From Actinomadura sp. J1-007 (GTDB lineage: Bacteria; Actinomycetota; Actinomycetes; Streptosporangiales; Streptosporangiaceae), in NCBI RefSeq assembly GCF_009793335.1, contig NZ_WING01000001.1, positions 6,138,001 through 6,202,000 of the forward strand: a stretch of 64,000 nucleotides of DNA. Direction: 5' to 3'. The notes below the pieces were generated by a model. It did no database searches and was not told where the DNA came from. It saw nothing but the letters and a program-made list of their open reading frames with translations. This document shows positions 37,115 through 45,876 of the stretch, in pieces. Each line of letters opens with the position of its first letter. Position 1 is the stretch's first letter. Both the position numbers and the translations under genes were made by a program.

Positions 37115-39634
37115 TCACCCGTCGGAGGAGCCCCCGGCGTCGGAACCGTCGGAGGCGCCGGCATCGACCGGGCCCACGGGGCCGCTGATGGCGGCGATGC
37201 GCTTGGCCAGCTTCTCGCCGGAGCCGTCGCGGCGGCCCAGCTCGACGTTGAACGGGACGGCCTTGCCGTTGGCGGACGCCGCGCGGAGCGGCGTCGGGGC
37301 CACCCACGCCTGGATGAGGGTGTCCTCGCCCTTCAGGAAGCGGTGCGAGCGGACGCCGCCGGTGGCGCGGCCCTTGGCCGGGAAGTCGGCGAAGTCTGCC
37401 ATCTTGACCGCGCCGGTCTGCGTGCCCGGCAGGGCGGACGACGAGCCGGACACCGTCACGACGCGGGCCTCCCGAGCCGGGTCGATCGCGCCGAACCACA
37501 GGACCCGCGCGCCCGCGCCGAGCTTGACGCCCGCCATGCCGCCCGCCCCGCGGCCCTGGGGCCGGACGAGCGACGCGGAGAAGTGCAGGAGCTGGGCGTC
37601 GGTGGTGACGAAGACCAGGTCGTGGTCCTCGGAGGGGAGGTGGACGGCGCCGACGACGCGGTCGCCCTCCTTGAGGCCGATCACCTCGAAGTCGTCGCGG
37701 TTGGCCGGGTAGTCGGGGACGACCCGTTTGACCACGCCCTGCTCGGTGCCGAGGGCGAGGCCGCCGCCCACGTCGTCGACGGCGGCGATGCCGACGATCG
37801 TCTCGTCCTGCTCCAGGTCGACGTACTCGGTGACCGGCGCCCCGCCCGCCAGCGAGGGCGGGGTCGCGGACGGCGGCAGGGTCGGCAGGTCGAGGACGTC
37901 CACGCGGATCATCCGGCCGAGGGACGTGACCGCGCCGACCTGGCCCCGCGCCGTCGCGGGAACGGCCGAGACCAGCACGTCGTGCGGCGCGCGGGCGCCC
38001 TCGGGCGGCAGCGGCGACGCGTCGTGCGTGCGCGCCATCAGGCCCGTGGACGACAGCAGCACCAGGCACGGGTCGTCGGCCACCTCCAAGGGGACGGCGG
38101 CGGTCGCGGCCTGGCCGGAGGACTCCAGCAGGACGGTGCGCCGGGGCGTCGCGAACTCGGCGGCGACGCCCGCGAGCTCGGAGGAGACCACGCCGCGCAG
38201 CTTGGCCTCCGACTCCAGGATCGCGGTGAGCTCGGCGATCTCGCGGCCGAGCTGCTCCTTCTCCTTCTCCAGCTCCAGCCGGTCGTAGCGGGTGAGGCGG
38301 CGCAGTGGCGTGTCGAGGATGTACTGCGCCTGGATCTCGGAGAGCTCGAAGATCTCCATCAGGCGCTGCTTGGCCTGCGCGGAGTCGTCGCTCTGCCGGA
38401 TGACCTGGATGACCTCGTCGATGTTGAGCAGCGCGACGAGCAGGCCGTCGACGAGGTGCAGGCGGTCCTCGCGCTTCTTGCGCCGGAACAGCGAGCGCCT
38501 GCGGACCACGTCGATGCGGTGGTCGACGTAGACCTGGAGCAGCTCGCGCAGGCCGAGCGTGCGCGGCTGGCCGTCGACGAGCGTGACGTTGTTGATGCCG
38601 AAGGACTCCTCCATCGGCGTGAGCCGGTAGAGCTCGGCGAGGACGGCCTCGGGGTTGAAGCCGTTCTTGATCTCGATGACGAGGCGGAGGCCGACGTTGC
38701 GGTCGGTGAGGTCCTTCAGGTCGGCGATCCCGTTGAGCCGCTTGCTGTTGACCAGTTCCTTGATCTTGGCCTTGACGCGCTCGGGGCCGACCGCGTAGGG
38801 CAGCTCGGAGACCACGATGCCCTTGCGGCGGGGCGTGACGTTCTCGATGTGGACGCTCGCGCGGGTGCGGAACGTGCCGCGCCCGGTCTGGTAGGCGTCG
38901 CGGATGCCGTCCAGGCCGACGATCTTGCCGCCGGTGGGCAGGTCGGGGCCCGGGACGAAGCGCATCAGCTCGTCCAGCGTCGCCTCGGGGTGGTCGATCA
39001 GGTGCCGCGCGGCGGCGATCACCTCGCCGAGGTTGTGCGGCGCCATGTTGGTCGCCATGCCGACCGCGATGCCGGACGCGCCGTTGACCAGCAGGTTGGG
39101 GAACGCCGCCGGCAGGACGTCGGGCTCCATCTCCTGGCCGTCGTAGTTGGGCCGGAAGTCGACGGTGTCCTCGTCGATGGAGGCGACCATCGGCATGGCC
39201 TCGCGCGACAGCCGCGCCTCGGTGTAGCGCATGGCCGCCGGCATGTCGTCGCCGCCGAGGGAGCCGAAGTTGCCGTGCCCGTCGACCAGCGGCATCCGCA
39301 TCGCCCACGGCTGGGCGAGCCGCACCATCGCGTCGTAGATCGCGCTGTCGCCGTGCGGATGCAGCTTGCCCATCACCTCGCCGACGACCCGGGCGCACTT
39401 GACGTGCCCCCGGTCGGGGCGCAGGCCCATCTCGTTCATCGAGTAGAGGATCCGGCGCTGCACCGGCTTCAACCCGTCGCGCGCGTCGGGGAGCGCCCGC
39501 TGGTAGATGACCGAGTAGGCGTACTCGAGGTAGCTGCCGCGCATCTCGTCGGAGACATCGACGTCGACGATGTTCTCTTCGAAGTCCGGCGGCGGGGGAG
39601 GGGCTTGGGATCCGCGTCGTGCCATGTGCAACAT
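37115..39634 (-). CDS. parC: DNA topoisomerase IV subunit A (gyrase A-type)
   Basis: 839 residues. The breakage-reunion domain has YSVIYQRALPDARDGLKPVQRR, the quinolone-determining region GKLHPHGDSAIYDA and the catalytic Tyr in AAMRYTEARLS. The C-terminal beta-pinwheel (~510-800) lacks a canonical GyrA box (QRRGGKG); the nearest segment is PQGRGAGGMAG. That and its distance from gyrB support ParC. It forms topoisomerase IV with the ParE encoded at 19040 on the other strand and decatenates chromosomes. Ser in GDSAIYDA is the wild-type-like residue for quinolone sensitivity. The start is ATG 39634 or 39625; neither has a strong ribosome binding site. Confidence 0.9.
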   Translation of the reverse strand: MLHMARRGSQAPPPPPDFEENIVDVDVSDEMRGSYLEYAYSVIYQRALPDARDGLKPVQRRILYSMNEMGLRPDRGHVKCARVVGEVMGKLHPHGDSAIYDAMVRLAQPWAMRMPLVDGHGNFGSLGGDDMPAAMRYTEARLSREAMPMVASIDEDTVDFRPNYDGQEMEPDVLPAAFPNLLVNGASGIAVGMATNMAPHNLGEVIAAARHLIDHPEATLDELMRFVPGPDLPTGGKIVGLDGIRDAYQTGRGTFRTRASVHIENVTPRRKGIVVSELPYAVGPERVKAKIKELVNSKRLNGIADLKDLTDRNVGLRLVIEIKNGFNPEAVLAELYRLTPMEESFGINNVTLVDGQPRTLGLRELLQVYVDHRIDVVRRRSLFRRKKREDRLHLVDGLLVALLNIDEVIQVIRQSDDSAQAKQRLMEIFELSEIQAQYILDTPLRRLTRYDRLELEKEKEQLGREIAELTAILESEAKLRGVVSSELAGVAAEFATPRRTVLLESSGQAATAAVPLEVADDPCLVLLSSTGLMARTHDASPLPPEGARAPHDVLVSAVPATARGQVGAVTSLGRMIRVDVLDLPTLPPSATPPSLAGGAPVTEYVDLEQDETIVGIAAVDDVGGGLALGTEQGVVKRVVPDYPANRDDFEVIGLKEGDRVVGAVHLPSEDHDLVFVTTDAQLLHFSASLVRPQGRGAGGMAGVKLGAGARVLWFGAIDPAREARVVTVSGSSSALPGTQTGAVKMADFADFPAKGRATGGVRSHRFLKGEDTLIQAWVAPTPLRAASANGKAVPFNVELGRRDGSGEKLAKRIAAISGPVGPVDAGASDGSDAGGSSDG

Positions 39635-39790
39635 TGTGTCCGGTCCCAGGGACAGATTCGCACGCTACGGCTCCGGCGCGCCGTGTCGCGGCGCTTCCGC
39701 CCCGCCCGCCGGGGCCCGCGCGGCCCCTCCGCCGGGCCGCGCGGTCCGCCCGCCGGGGCCGCCGGGCCCCGGCCGCCGAGGAGGTTACGC

Positions 39791-40954
39791 GTGAGCTCAC
39801 TGGCCGATTTCCAGAACGAGATCTACCTGAACGGGCTCGGCGACGCCGTCCCCGGCCTGCCGACGGACCTCACGCGACTGGAGGGGCTCGCCGAGCGCAG
39901 GCTGTCGGCGCAGGCGTTCGGGTACGTCGCCGGGTCGGCGGGCAGCGAGGCGACGGCCCGCGCCAACCGGGAGGCGTTCGACCGGTGGCGGATCGTCCCG
40001 CGGATGCTGCGCGACGTGTCCGTACGGGACCTGTCGGTGGAGGTGCTCGGCACGGCGATGCCCGCCCCCGTGCTGCTCGCGCCGATCGGCGTCCAGTCGA
40101 TCCTGCACCCGGACGGCGAGCTCGCGGTCGCCCGCGCGGCGGCGGGGACCGGGCTGCCGATGGTGCTCAGCACGGCCGCGTCGTACACGATGGAGGACGT
40201 CGCGGAGGCGGGCGGCGGCGCGCCCCGCTGGTACCAGCTCTACTGGCCGAAGGACCGCGACCTCGCGGTCAGCTTCCTCGGGCGCGCCAAGGCCGCGGGC
40301 TACTCGGCGCTCGTCGTGACGCTCGACACGTTCACGCTGGCGTGGCGGCCCCGCGACCTCGACCAGGCGTACCTGCCGTTCCTGCGCGGGATCGGGGTGG
40401 CCAACTACCTGAGCGACCCGGTGTTCCAGCGGGCCGTCGGCGGGCCGGTCACCGACGCCAACCGGGACGCCGCGGTCCTGCACTGGGCCGCGACGTTCGG
40501 CAACCCCTCGCTCACCTGGGACGACCTCAGGTTCCTGCGCGAGCACTGGGACGGGCCGATCGCCCTCAAGGGCGTCCAGCACCCCGACGACGCGCGGCGC
40601 GCCGTCCACGCGGGCATGGACGGCGTGATCGTCTCCAACCACGGCGGCCGGCAGGTGGACGGCGCCGTCGCGTCCCTGGACGCCCTGCCGGCCGTGGTGG
40701 ACGCGGTGGGCGACCAGATCTCCGTGCTGTTCGACAGCGGGATCCGTACGGGAGCGGACGTCGCCAAGGCGCTCGCCCTAGGGGCGAAGGCCGTTCTCGT
40801 CGCCCGTCCCTACGCGTACGGGCTCGCGCTGGGGGGCGAGGCGGGCGTACGGCACGTCCTGCGGTGCCTTCAGGCGGAACTTGAGCTGACCCTGGCGCTG
40901 TCGGGCCTCACCCGCCCGGACGAGCTCAACCTGGACGCCCTCGTACGTGCCTGA
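39791..40954 (+). CDS. FMN-dependent alpha-hydroxy acid oxidase (lactate 2-monooxygenase-like)
   Basis: 387 residues, a TIM barrel of the glycolate oxidase/lactate 2-monooxygenase family: QNEIYLNGLGDAVPGLPTDL at the N-terminus as in lactate monooxygenases, FMN-binding APIGVQSILHPDGE and STAASYTMEDVA, YQLYWPKDR, catalytic His in SNHGGRQVDGA with the neighbouring Arg, and the FMN phosphate site FDSGIRTGADV and LVARPYAYGL. It oxidises a 2-hydroxy acid; lactate is the likeliest substrate. GTG 39791 follows GAGGAGG by 6-7 bases. It is divergent from parC and has no obvious partner gene. Confidence 0.9.
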   Translation: MSSLADFQNEIYLNGLGDAVPGLPTDLTRLEGLAERRLSAQAFGYVAGSAGSEATARANREAFDRWRIVPRMLRDVSVRDLSVEVLGTAMPAPVLLAPIGVQSILHPDGELAVARAAAGTGLPMVLSTAASYTMEDVAEAGGGAPRWYQLYWPKDRDLAVSFLGRAKAAGYSALVVTLDTFTLAWRPRDLDQAYLPFLRGIGVANYLSDPVFQRAVGGPVTDANRDAAVLHWAATFGNPSLTWDDLRFLREHWDGPIALKGVQHPDDARRAVHAGMDGVIVSNHGGRQVDGAVASLDALPAVVDAVGDQISVLFDSGIRTGADVAKALALGAKAVLVARPYAYGLALGGEAGVRHVLRCLQAELELTLALSGLTRPDELNLDALVRA

Positions 40955-40977
40955 GCCGGGCCCGCGCGGGGGCCGCC

Positions 40978-40993
40978 CATGACGGATGTCATG
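40978..40993 (+). promoter_or_regulatory. Perfect palindrome upstream of an ABC/two-component cluster
   Basis: CATGAC-GGAT-GTCATG (40978-40993), a perfect 6-bp inverted repeat with a 4-base centre, 72 bases before the ATPase gene. This is the size and form of a NarL/LuxR-type response-regulator site, and such a regulator is encoded two genes downstream. Confidence 0.5.
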
Positions 40994-41064
40994 GGTCGCC
41001 CCTGAGAACCTCCCGGCCCGCTCCTGACGCGCGTGACTGCACGTCCGGCGCGGGGCTCGGCAGC

Positions 41065-41751
41065 ATGGAGGGCATGAAGGCACCAGTGATCGAGGTACGC
41101 GACCTTCGAGTCGGCTTCGGGGAGACCTCTCAGCGGAGCGGCGCCGTCGGGGATGTCTCGTTCACCGTGGCCCGCGGGGAGGTCTACGCCGTGCTCGGCC
41201 GGTACGGGGCGGGCAAGACGGCGCTGCTGGAGGCCCTCGCGGGCGTGCGGCGGCCGTCCGGCGGCACCGTGCGCGTGCGCGGGACCGACCCCTACGACGG
41301 GCGCGACGGACGCGGCGGCGCGCGGACGGGCGCGGTCTGGCGGGACGGCGGGCTGTTCCCGGGCCTCACCGTGGCGGAGGTCGTCGGCACGTGGCGGCGC
41401 TGGACCCTCGACCCGCTCGGCGGGGACGAGGCGCTGCGCCTGGCGGGCCTCGCCGGGGCGGCGGACGTCCCGTTCGAACGGCTGACTCCGGGGGAGCGGC
41501 GCCGGCTCGACCTGGCCCTCGCGCTGATCGGCCGTTCGGACGTGCTGCTGCTGGACGAGCCGACCGCCGGGCTGGACGGGGCGCACGCCCGAGAGGTCCG
41601 CGCCGTGGTCCGCGCGCTCGCCGCGCACGGCGTCACCGTCGTGATCACCACCCGCGACCCCGCGGAGGCGTGCCTCGCCGACCGGGTCGGCGTCCTGGAC
41701 GGCGGGCGCCTGGTCACGGGCCGGGACGCGGCCCGTCCGCGCGCCGCCTGA
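41065..41751 (+). CDS. ABC transporter ATP-binding protein with atypical motifs
   Basis: 228 residues. Walker A is GRYGAGKTA, the signature region is LTPGERRRLD instead of LSGGQ, Walker B is VLLLDEPTAGLDG, and the switch-His position reads ITTRDPAEA, lacking the His. The Q-loop around GAVWRDGGLF also lacks the usual Gln. It therefore may hydrolyse ATP poorly or serve as a regulatory or degenerate ABC subunit. No permease is encoded next to it; the following genes are a DesK-like kinase and its regulator. The start is ATG 41065 or 41074. Confidence 0.8.
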   Translation: MEGMKAPVIEVRDLRVGFGETSQRSGAVGDVSFTVARGEVYAVLGRYGAGKTALLEALAGVRRPSGGTVRVRGTDPYDGRDGRGGARTGAVWRDGGLFPGLTVAEVVGTWRRWTLDPLGGDEALRLAGLAGAADVPFERLTPGERRRLDLALALIGRSDVLLLDEPTAGLDGAHAREVRAVVRALAAHGVTVVITTRDPAEACLADRVGVLDGGRLVTGRDAARPRAA

Positions 41752-41877
41752 CCGCATACCCTGAGGGACCCCGAGGCCGGAGCGGACGCGAGCGGACCCC
41801 AGCGGGCCCGACCGGGCTCGCGCCGACCCGCGCCGACCCGGGGCGTCCCTCCGCAGAGGCCCGACGGACGGAGCAGG

Positions 41878-43005
41878 TTGCAGCCGAGGATCCCCCGCCC
41901 CACCGTGATCGCCACGATCGTCGTGGCGATGACGGCGCTGACCCTGGCCGGGTTCCTGCTGCCCGCGCTCGGCTACGAGCTGCTCACGCGCCGCGACCCC
42001 GTCCGGGCCGCGTTCTCCGCGGCGTGCGTCGCGGCGGTGCTCGGCCTGTACGGGCGGCTGCTGTGGCTCAACCTGATGCGCCGCACCGCCCACGGGCACC
42101 GGTACGGGCTGGCCGCGATCGCCGTCGTCTGCTGGGCGCTGCCCGCCCTGCTCGGCGCCGGCCACGGCTGGGGCAACGCGCTGGTCGTCCCGACGGGGCT
42201 GATCGCGGTCGTGCTGCCGCTGCGGCAGGCGGTCGGGGTCACGGCCGCCATGACCGTGCTCACGCCCGTGTACGGCGTGGCGCTCGGGCTGCCCGCGCTG
42301 TCGGTGCTGTACGAGGTGTCGGGCATCCCGCTCGCCTCGTTCTCCGGATACGCGCAGGTGTGGTTCTTCCACGTCGTCCAGGAGCTGCGGGAGGCCCGCG
42401 CGGAGCTGGCCCGGTCGGCGGTCGGCGAGGAGCGGCTCCGCTTCGCCCGCGACCTGCACGACGTCCTCGGCCACAGCCTCCAGGCGGTCGCGCTGCGCGC
42501 CGAGGTCGCCGAACGCTACCTGGAGCGCGATCCCGGCCGCGTCCGCAAGGAGCTGACCGAGATCCAGACCATGGCGCGCGACTCGGTCCGCGACGTCCGG
42601 GAGATCGTCCGCGGCTACCGGGCGACGTCGCTGCGCACCGAGCTGGACGGCATGTCGGCGGTGCTGCGCGCCGCCGGAATCAGGTGCGAGCGGCCGGAGA
42701 TCGCCCCCGAGCCCCCCGCGCACGCGCACGAGCCGCTCGGCTGGGTCGCCCGCGAGGCGGCGACCAACGTGCTGCGGCACTCCAGCGCCACCTGGTGCCT
42801 GATCGAGGTCCGGACGGACGGCGCGCTCGTCCGGCTGGAGATCACCAACGACGGGGCGGCGCGCCGTGCCGCCGGGGACGCGGGCAGCGGGCTCGCGGGC
42901 CTCGCCGAACGGATCGCCGCCGCGGGCGGCGAGTTCGCCGCGGGCCCGGTCGGGGACGGGACGTTCCGGGTGGCCGCGGCCGTCCCGATGGAGAGGAAGA
43001 CATGA
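41878..43005 (+). CDS. DesK/NarX-type sensor histidine kinase
   Basis: 375 residues with about five membrane spans (~10-165: VIATIVVAMTALTLAGFLLPA and ALVVPTGLIAVVLPLRQAVG among them). The HisKA_3 domain carries the phospho-acceptor in FARDLHDVLGHSLQAVALRAE, followed by the short ATPase domain (WVAREAATNVLRHSSATW, GSGLAGLAERIAAAGG). The layout is that of DesK, a membrane-state sensor. The TTG start at 41878 follows GGAGCAGG. It overlaps the response regulator gene by 4 bases (ATGA). The preceding ATPase gene lies 126 bases upstream in the same direction. Confidence 0.9.
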   Translation: MQPRIPRPTVIATIVVAMTALTLAGFLLPALGYELLTRRDPVRAAFSAACVAAVLGLYGRLLWLNLMRRTAHGHRYGLAAIAVVCWALPALLGAGHGWGNALVVPTGLIAVVLPLRQAVGVTAAMTVLTPVYGVALGLPALSVLYEVSGIPLASFSGYAQVWFFHVVQELREARAELARSAVGEERLRFARDLHDVLGHSLQAVALRAEVAERYLERDPGRVRKELTEIQTMARDSVRDVREIVRGYRATSLRTELDGMSAVLRAAGIRCERPEIAPEPPAHAHEPLGWVAREAATNVLRHSSATWCLIEVRTDGALVRLEITNDGAARRAAGDAGSGLAGLAERIAAAGGEFAAGPVGDGTFRVAAAVPMERKT

Positions 43006-43607
43006 TCCGGGTGCTGCTGGCCGACGACCACCTCCTGATCAGGGAGGCGCTGGTCCTGCTGCTGGAGACCGAGGACGGGATCGAGGTCGTCGCCGACGTC
43101 GGGCGGGGGGACGAGGCGGTGGCCGAGGCGCTGCGCCGAAAACCCGACATCGCCGTCCTCGACATCGACATGCCGGGCCTGGACGGGCTCGCCGCCGCCG
43201 AGCGGCTCGCCCGCGACCTGCCCGGCTGCCGCCTGGTGATCGTCACCGCGCACGGCCGGCCGGGCAACCTGCGCCGGGCCATGGGCGCGGGCGTGCGCGG
43301 GTTCCTCGGCAAGGACGCCCCCGGCGCGCGCCTCGCGCAGGTCATCCGGCAGGTCGCGGACGGCGCCCGCTACATCGACCCGCAGCTCGCCGCCGACGCC
43401 CTCGCCGCCGAGGAGTGCCCGCTCACGCCGCGCGAGCTCGACACCCTGCGCGCCGCCGCTGGCGGCGCCCCCGTCTCCCGCATCGCGCGCGGGCTGGGCC
43501 TGTCGGAGGGCACCGTCCGCAACTACCTGTCGGCGGCCGTCACCAAGCTCGGCGTCGACAACCGGCACGCCGCCGTCCAGGCCGCCCGCGAGCTCGGCTG
43601 GCTCTGA
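43002..43607 (+). CDS. DesR/NarL-type response regulator
   Basis: 201 residues: receiver domain with LLADDHLLI, the phospho-Asp in IAVLDIDMPG, VIVTAHG and FLGKDAP; C-terminal LuxR helix-turn-helix (LTPRELDTLRAAAGGAPVSRI, LSEGTVRNYLSAAVTKLGV). GGAGAGGAAG precedes the ATG within the kinase gene. It is the partner of the DesK-like kinase and the likely ligand of the palindrome at 40978. Confidence 0.93.
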   Translation: MIRVLLADDHLLIREALVLLLETEDGIEVVADVGRGDEAVAEALRRKPDIAVLDIDMPGLDGLAAAERLARDLPGCRLVIVTAHGRPGNLRRAMGAGVRGFLGKDAPGARLAQVIRQVADGARYIDPQLAADALAAEECPLTPRELDTLRAAAGGAPVSRIARGLGLSEGTVRNYLSAAVTKLGVDNRHAAVQAARELGWL

Positions 43608-43642
43608 CCGCGCCCTCCGGCGGTGCCCCCTGACGGCCCGGG

Positions 43643-44410
43643 TCAGGCGGTCGCGCCGCCGTCCACGACCAGGTCGTGGCCGACGACGTAGGCCGCGTCG
43701 TCGGACGCCAGCCACAGCACGGCCGCCGCGATCTCGCCGGTTCCGCCGACGCGGGCCGCCGGGGTCGCGGCCCCGATCCGGGCGTCGCGGTCCGCGCGGG
43801 TCTCGCCGGGCCGGAACGACATGGCGGTGTCGGTCGCGCCGGGGCTGATCGCGTTGATCCGGACGCCGTCGGCGATGTGGTCGCGCGCCGCCGTCCGGCT
43901 GAGGACGCTGACGCCCGCCTTGCTCGCCGCGTACGCCGCGAGGCCCGGACGGCGGCCGTGCGCGCCGATGTTGGACGCCATGTTGACGATCGCGCCGCCC
44001 CCGTGCGCGCGCATGTGGGCGATCTCGTGCTTCATCGACAGGAACACGCCGGTCAGGTTGGCGGCGAGGACGCCCTCCCAGACCGCCTCGTCGAGGTCGG
44101 CGAGCGGCGCGGGCGCGCCGAGGATCCCGGCGTTGTTGAACGCGACGTGCAGGCCGCCGTGCCGTTCGACGGTGGTGGCGACCAGGCGGGCGACGGCGGC
44201 GGAGTCGGTCACGTCGGCGACGACGTGGTCGACGCGGCCCGGCCCGCCGTCCGCCGCGGCCTCCTTCCCGGCCTCGGCGAGCGCGACCGGGTCGCGGCCC
44301 GCGAGGACGACCGTGGCGCCCTCCCGCGCGAACGCCCGGGCGGTGGCGCGGGCGATGGTCCCGGCGCCGCCGGTGATGAGGGCGACCTTGCCGCCGAAAC
44401 GCGCGTCCAT
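43643..44410 (-). CDS. SDR family oxidoreductase
   Basis: 255 residues, a classical SDR: ITGGAGTIARATARAF at the cofactor site (TGGxGxIA variant), FNNAGILGAP, IVNMASNIGAHG for the catalytic Ser region and AYAASKAGVSVL for the Tyr-Lys pair. The C-terminus VVGHDLVVDGGAT is typical. ATG 44410 is chosen because AAAGGA lies 8 bases upstream, whereas ATG 44419 would abut it. The TetR gene lies immediately upstream, and a half-copy of that regulator's operator occurs between them, so this SDR is the probable regulatory target. The substrate is unknown. Confidence 0.88.
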   Translation of the reverse strand: MDARFGGKVALITGGAGTIARATARAFAREGATVVLAGRDPVALAEAGKEAAADGGPGRVDHVVADVTDSAAVARLVATTVERHGGLHVAFNNAGILGAPAPLADLDEAVWEGVLAANLTGVFLSMKHEIAHMRAHGGGAIVNMASNIGAHGRRPGLAAYAASKAGVSVLSRTAARDHIADGVRINAISPGATDTAMSFRPGETRADRDARIGAATPAARVGGTGEIAAAVLWLASDDAAYVVGHDLVVDGGATA

Positions 44411-44432
44411 GGGGCACATCCTTTTCGAGATC

Positions 44433-44441
44433 GATCGTTCT
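44433..44441 (-). promoter_or_regulatory. Half-operator for the TetR regulator upstream of the SDR gene
   Basis: GATCGTTCT (44433-44441) repeats 9 bases of the reverse complement of the operator at 45092-45109. It lies 23 bases before the SDR start codon, preceded by an overlapping GATC. Confidence 0.4.
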
Positions 44442-44496
44442 TGAATTTGGGCCGAAGAGGGCCCCGTCCCGCGAGGAGGCGGGGCGGGCGAAGGGG

Positions 44497-45078
44497 TCAG
44501 GCGAGCAGGGTGAGGGCCTCGTCGGCGGCGTCCCGCAGCCGTTCGGAGCCGCCGGGCGTACGACTCATCACGCGCATCCCCTGGAACAGCACCAGCAGGA
44601 GCCGCGCCAGGGTGCGCGGATCCCTGCCCGACGGCAGCTCCCCTTGCGCGCGCGCCCGTACGAGCGCCGAGGTCAGCGCGGCCTCCAGCGTCGTCCAGCT
44701 CGACTCGACCAGGCGCGCGGCCTCGGGGTCGCGCGCGGCCAGCTCGACGGCCGCGTTGACGACCATGCAGCCGCGCCGCCGCGCGTCGTCCGCGGACCGC
44801 TCGGCGTACGTCGCGACGAGCGCCCGTACGGCGGGCAGCGCCGGGCCCGGCTGGGACAGCGCCTCGATGACGGCCGGGTCGGTCGCGCGCAGGTAGCGTT
44901 CGAGGGCCTTCAGGTAGAGGTCGTGCTTGCCGCCGTACGTCGCGTACAGGCTGGCGCGGGCGACGCCGAGGCGCTCGACGAGGTCGGCCATGGACGTCGC
45001 CTCGTACCCGCGCTCCCAGAACAGTTCGAGAGCGCGCTGGAGCGCCGCGTCCGGGTCGAATTCCTTGGTCCTCGCCAC
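44497..45078 (-). CDS. TetR/AcrR family transcriptional repressor
   Basis: 193 residues. The N-terminal helix-turn-helix domain reads ALELFWERGYEATSMADL and LGVARASLYATYGGKHDLYLK; the C-terminal ligand domain has the TetR_C-like DDARRRGCMVVNAAVELA. GTG 45078 (VARTKEFDPDAAL) is preferred over ATG 45087 because the predicted transcription start falls on that GTG and it matches the family N-terminus. A palindromic operator lies in its own promoter, implying autorepression, and a half-site precedes the SDR gene downstream. Confidence 0.9.
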   Translation of the reverse strand: MARTKEFDPDAALQRALELFWERGYEATSMADLVERLGVARASLYATYGGKHDLYLKALERYLRATDPAVIEALSQPGPALPAVRALVATYAERSADDARRRGCMVVNAAVELAARDPEAARLVESSWTTLEAALTSALVRARAQGELPSGRDPRTLARLLLVLFQGMRVMSRTPGGSERLRDAADEALTLLA

Positions 45079-45085
45079 GCCCCGC

Positions 45086-45115
45086 ATGCTAGATCGTTTG
45101 AGAACGATCGGTCAA
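45086..45115 (-). promoter_or_regulatory. TetR gene promoter with operator filling the spacer
   Basis: On the minus strand: -35 TTGACC (45115-45110), an 18-base spacer (45109-45092), then -10 TAGCAT (45091-45086). The whole spacer is the palindrome GATCGTT-CTCA-AACGATC in minus-strand reading. Repressor binding would exclude RNA polymerase. Confidence 0.7.
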
Positions 45116-45156
45116 ATATGGGCGGGTGGACCGCGGCGGGACGGTCGGAGCCGCGG

Positions 45157-45735
45157 TCAGACCTGGGGGCGGGCTGCCGCCGCCGCCGGGCTGTCGAGGT
45201 CGAGCGCGTCGAGCACCGAGCCGTCGCCCGCGAGGGCCTCTAGGACCGGTCCACGGCGGGCCGCCCAGACCACCACCACGTGGCCGTGCGCCGGGACGAG
45301 CAGCGTGCGCTTGCCGACGCGGACCCGCGCGACCTCCGACGAGGCCCGCAGCCGCGCCTGGTTGACCCACTTGGCGCCCCAGGGCAGCAGCCGGTTGGCG
45401 TTGCGGACCGTGCGGCCCGACCCGTACCGCTCCAGGTGGCCGCCGAGTTCGGGCGCCGAGCGCCGGGTCAGCGGCTCGGCGGGCGCCGATCCGCCCCCGC
45501 CGCCGAGGCTCATCCACTCGCCGTCGCGCCGGTGGAACGTCCAGCCCTCGATGAACGGGGCGGCGTGCGGAGCGCCGCCCGGCCGGTGGAGGAACGTGAC
45601 GACGGCGACGTCGCCGTCCATGTCGGTGCCGAGCGGGAGGAACTCCCGGTCGGCGTCGAACGCGTCCGGTGCCGGATCGGGCATGCCCTCCCGCAGGAGC
45701 CGCAGGCACTCCTCGTGCACCTCGTGGTCGTTCAT
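45157..45735 (-). CDS. Hypothetical protein
   Basis: 192 residues starting MNDHEVHEECLRLLREG, with strands MDGDVAVVTFLHRPG, WTFHRRDGEWMSL and LLVPAHGHVVVVWAA. It is soluble, of mixed alpha/beta composition, with a Gly-rich loop (SLGGGGGSA). I do not recognise the family; actinomycete proteins that measure a small molecule or act as immunity-like partners look similar. GAGGTCC precedes the ATG by 7-8 bases. It is a monocistronic gene, separated from the upstream membrane-protein gene by a hairpin. Confidence 0.65.
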   Translation of the reverse strand: MNDHEVHEECLRLLREGMPDPAPDAFDADREFLPLGTDMDGDVAVVTFLHRPGGAPHAAPFIEGWTFHRRDGEWMSLGGGGGSAPAEPLTRRSAPELGGHLERYGSGRTVRNANRLLPWGAKWVNQARLRASSEVARVRVGKRTLLVPAHGHVVVVWAARRGPVLEALAGDGSVLDALDLDSPAAAAARPQV

Positions 45736-45771
45736 CTCGCGCGGACCTCGTGATCGTGCAGACAGGGTAAA

Positions 45772-45793
45772 GGGCCCTCCCGCAAGAGGGCCC
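45772..45793 (-). terminator. Hairpin between two minus-strand genes
   Basis: GGGCCCTC (45772-45779) / GAGGGCCC (45786-45793) with a 6-base loop, about 84 bases after the stop at 45877. Confidence 0.55.
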
Positions 45794-45876
45794 CTACGTC
45801 GGACTCACTCTAGAGGTCCGGCTCGTCTGGTTTCACCCGTCTGCCGTACTCGCGTCAACGGTTTGCCACCTCGCCG

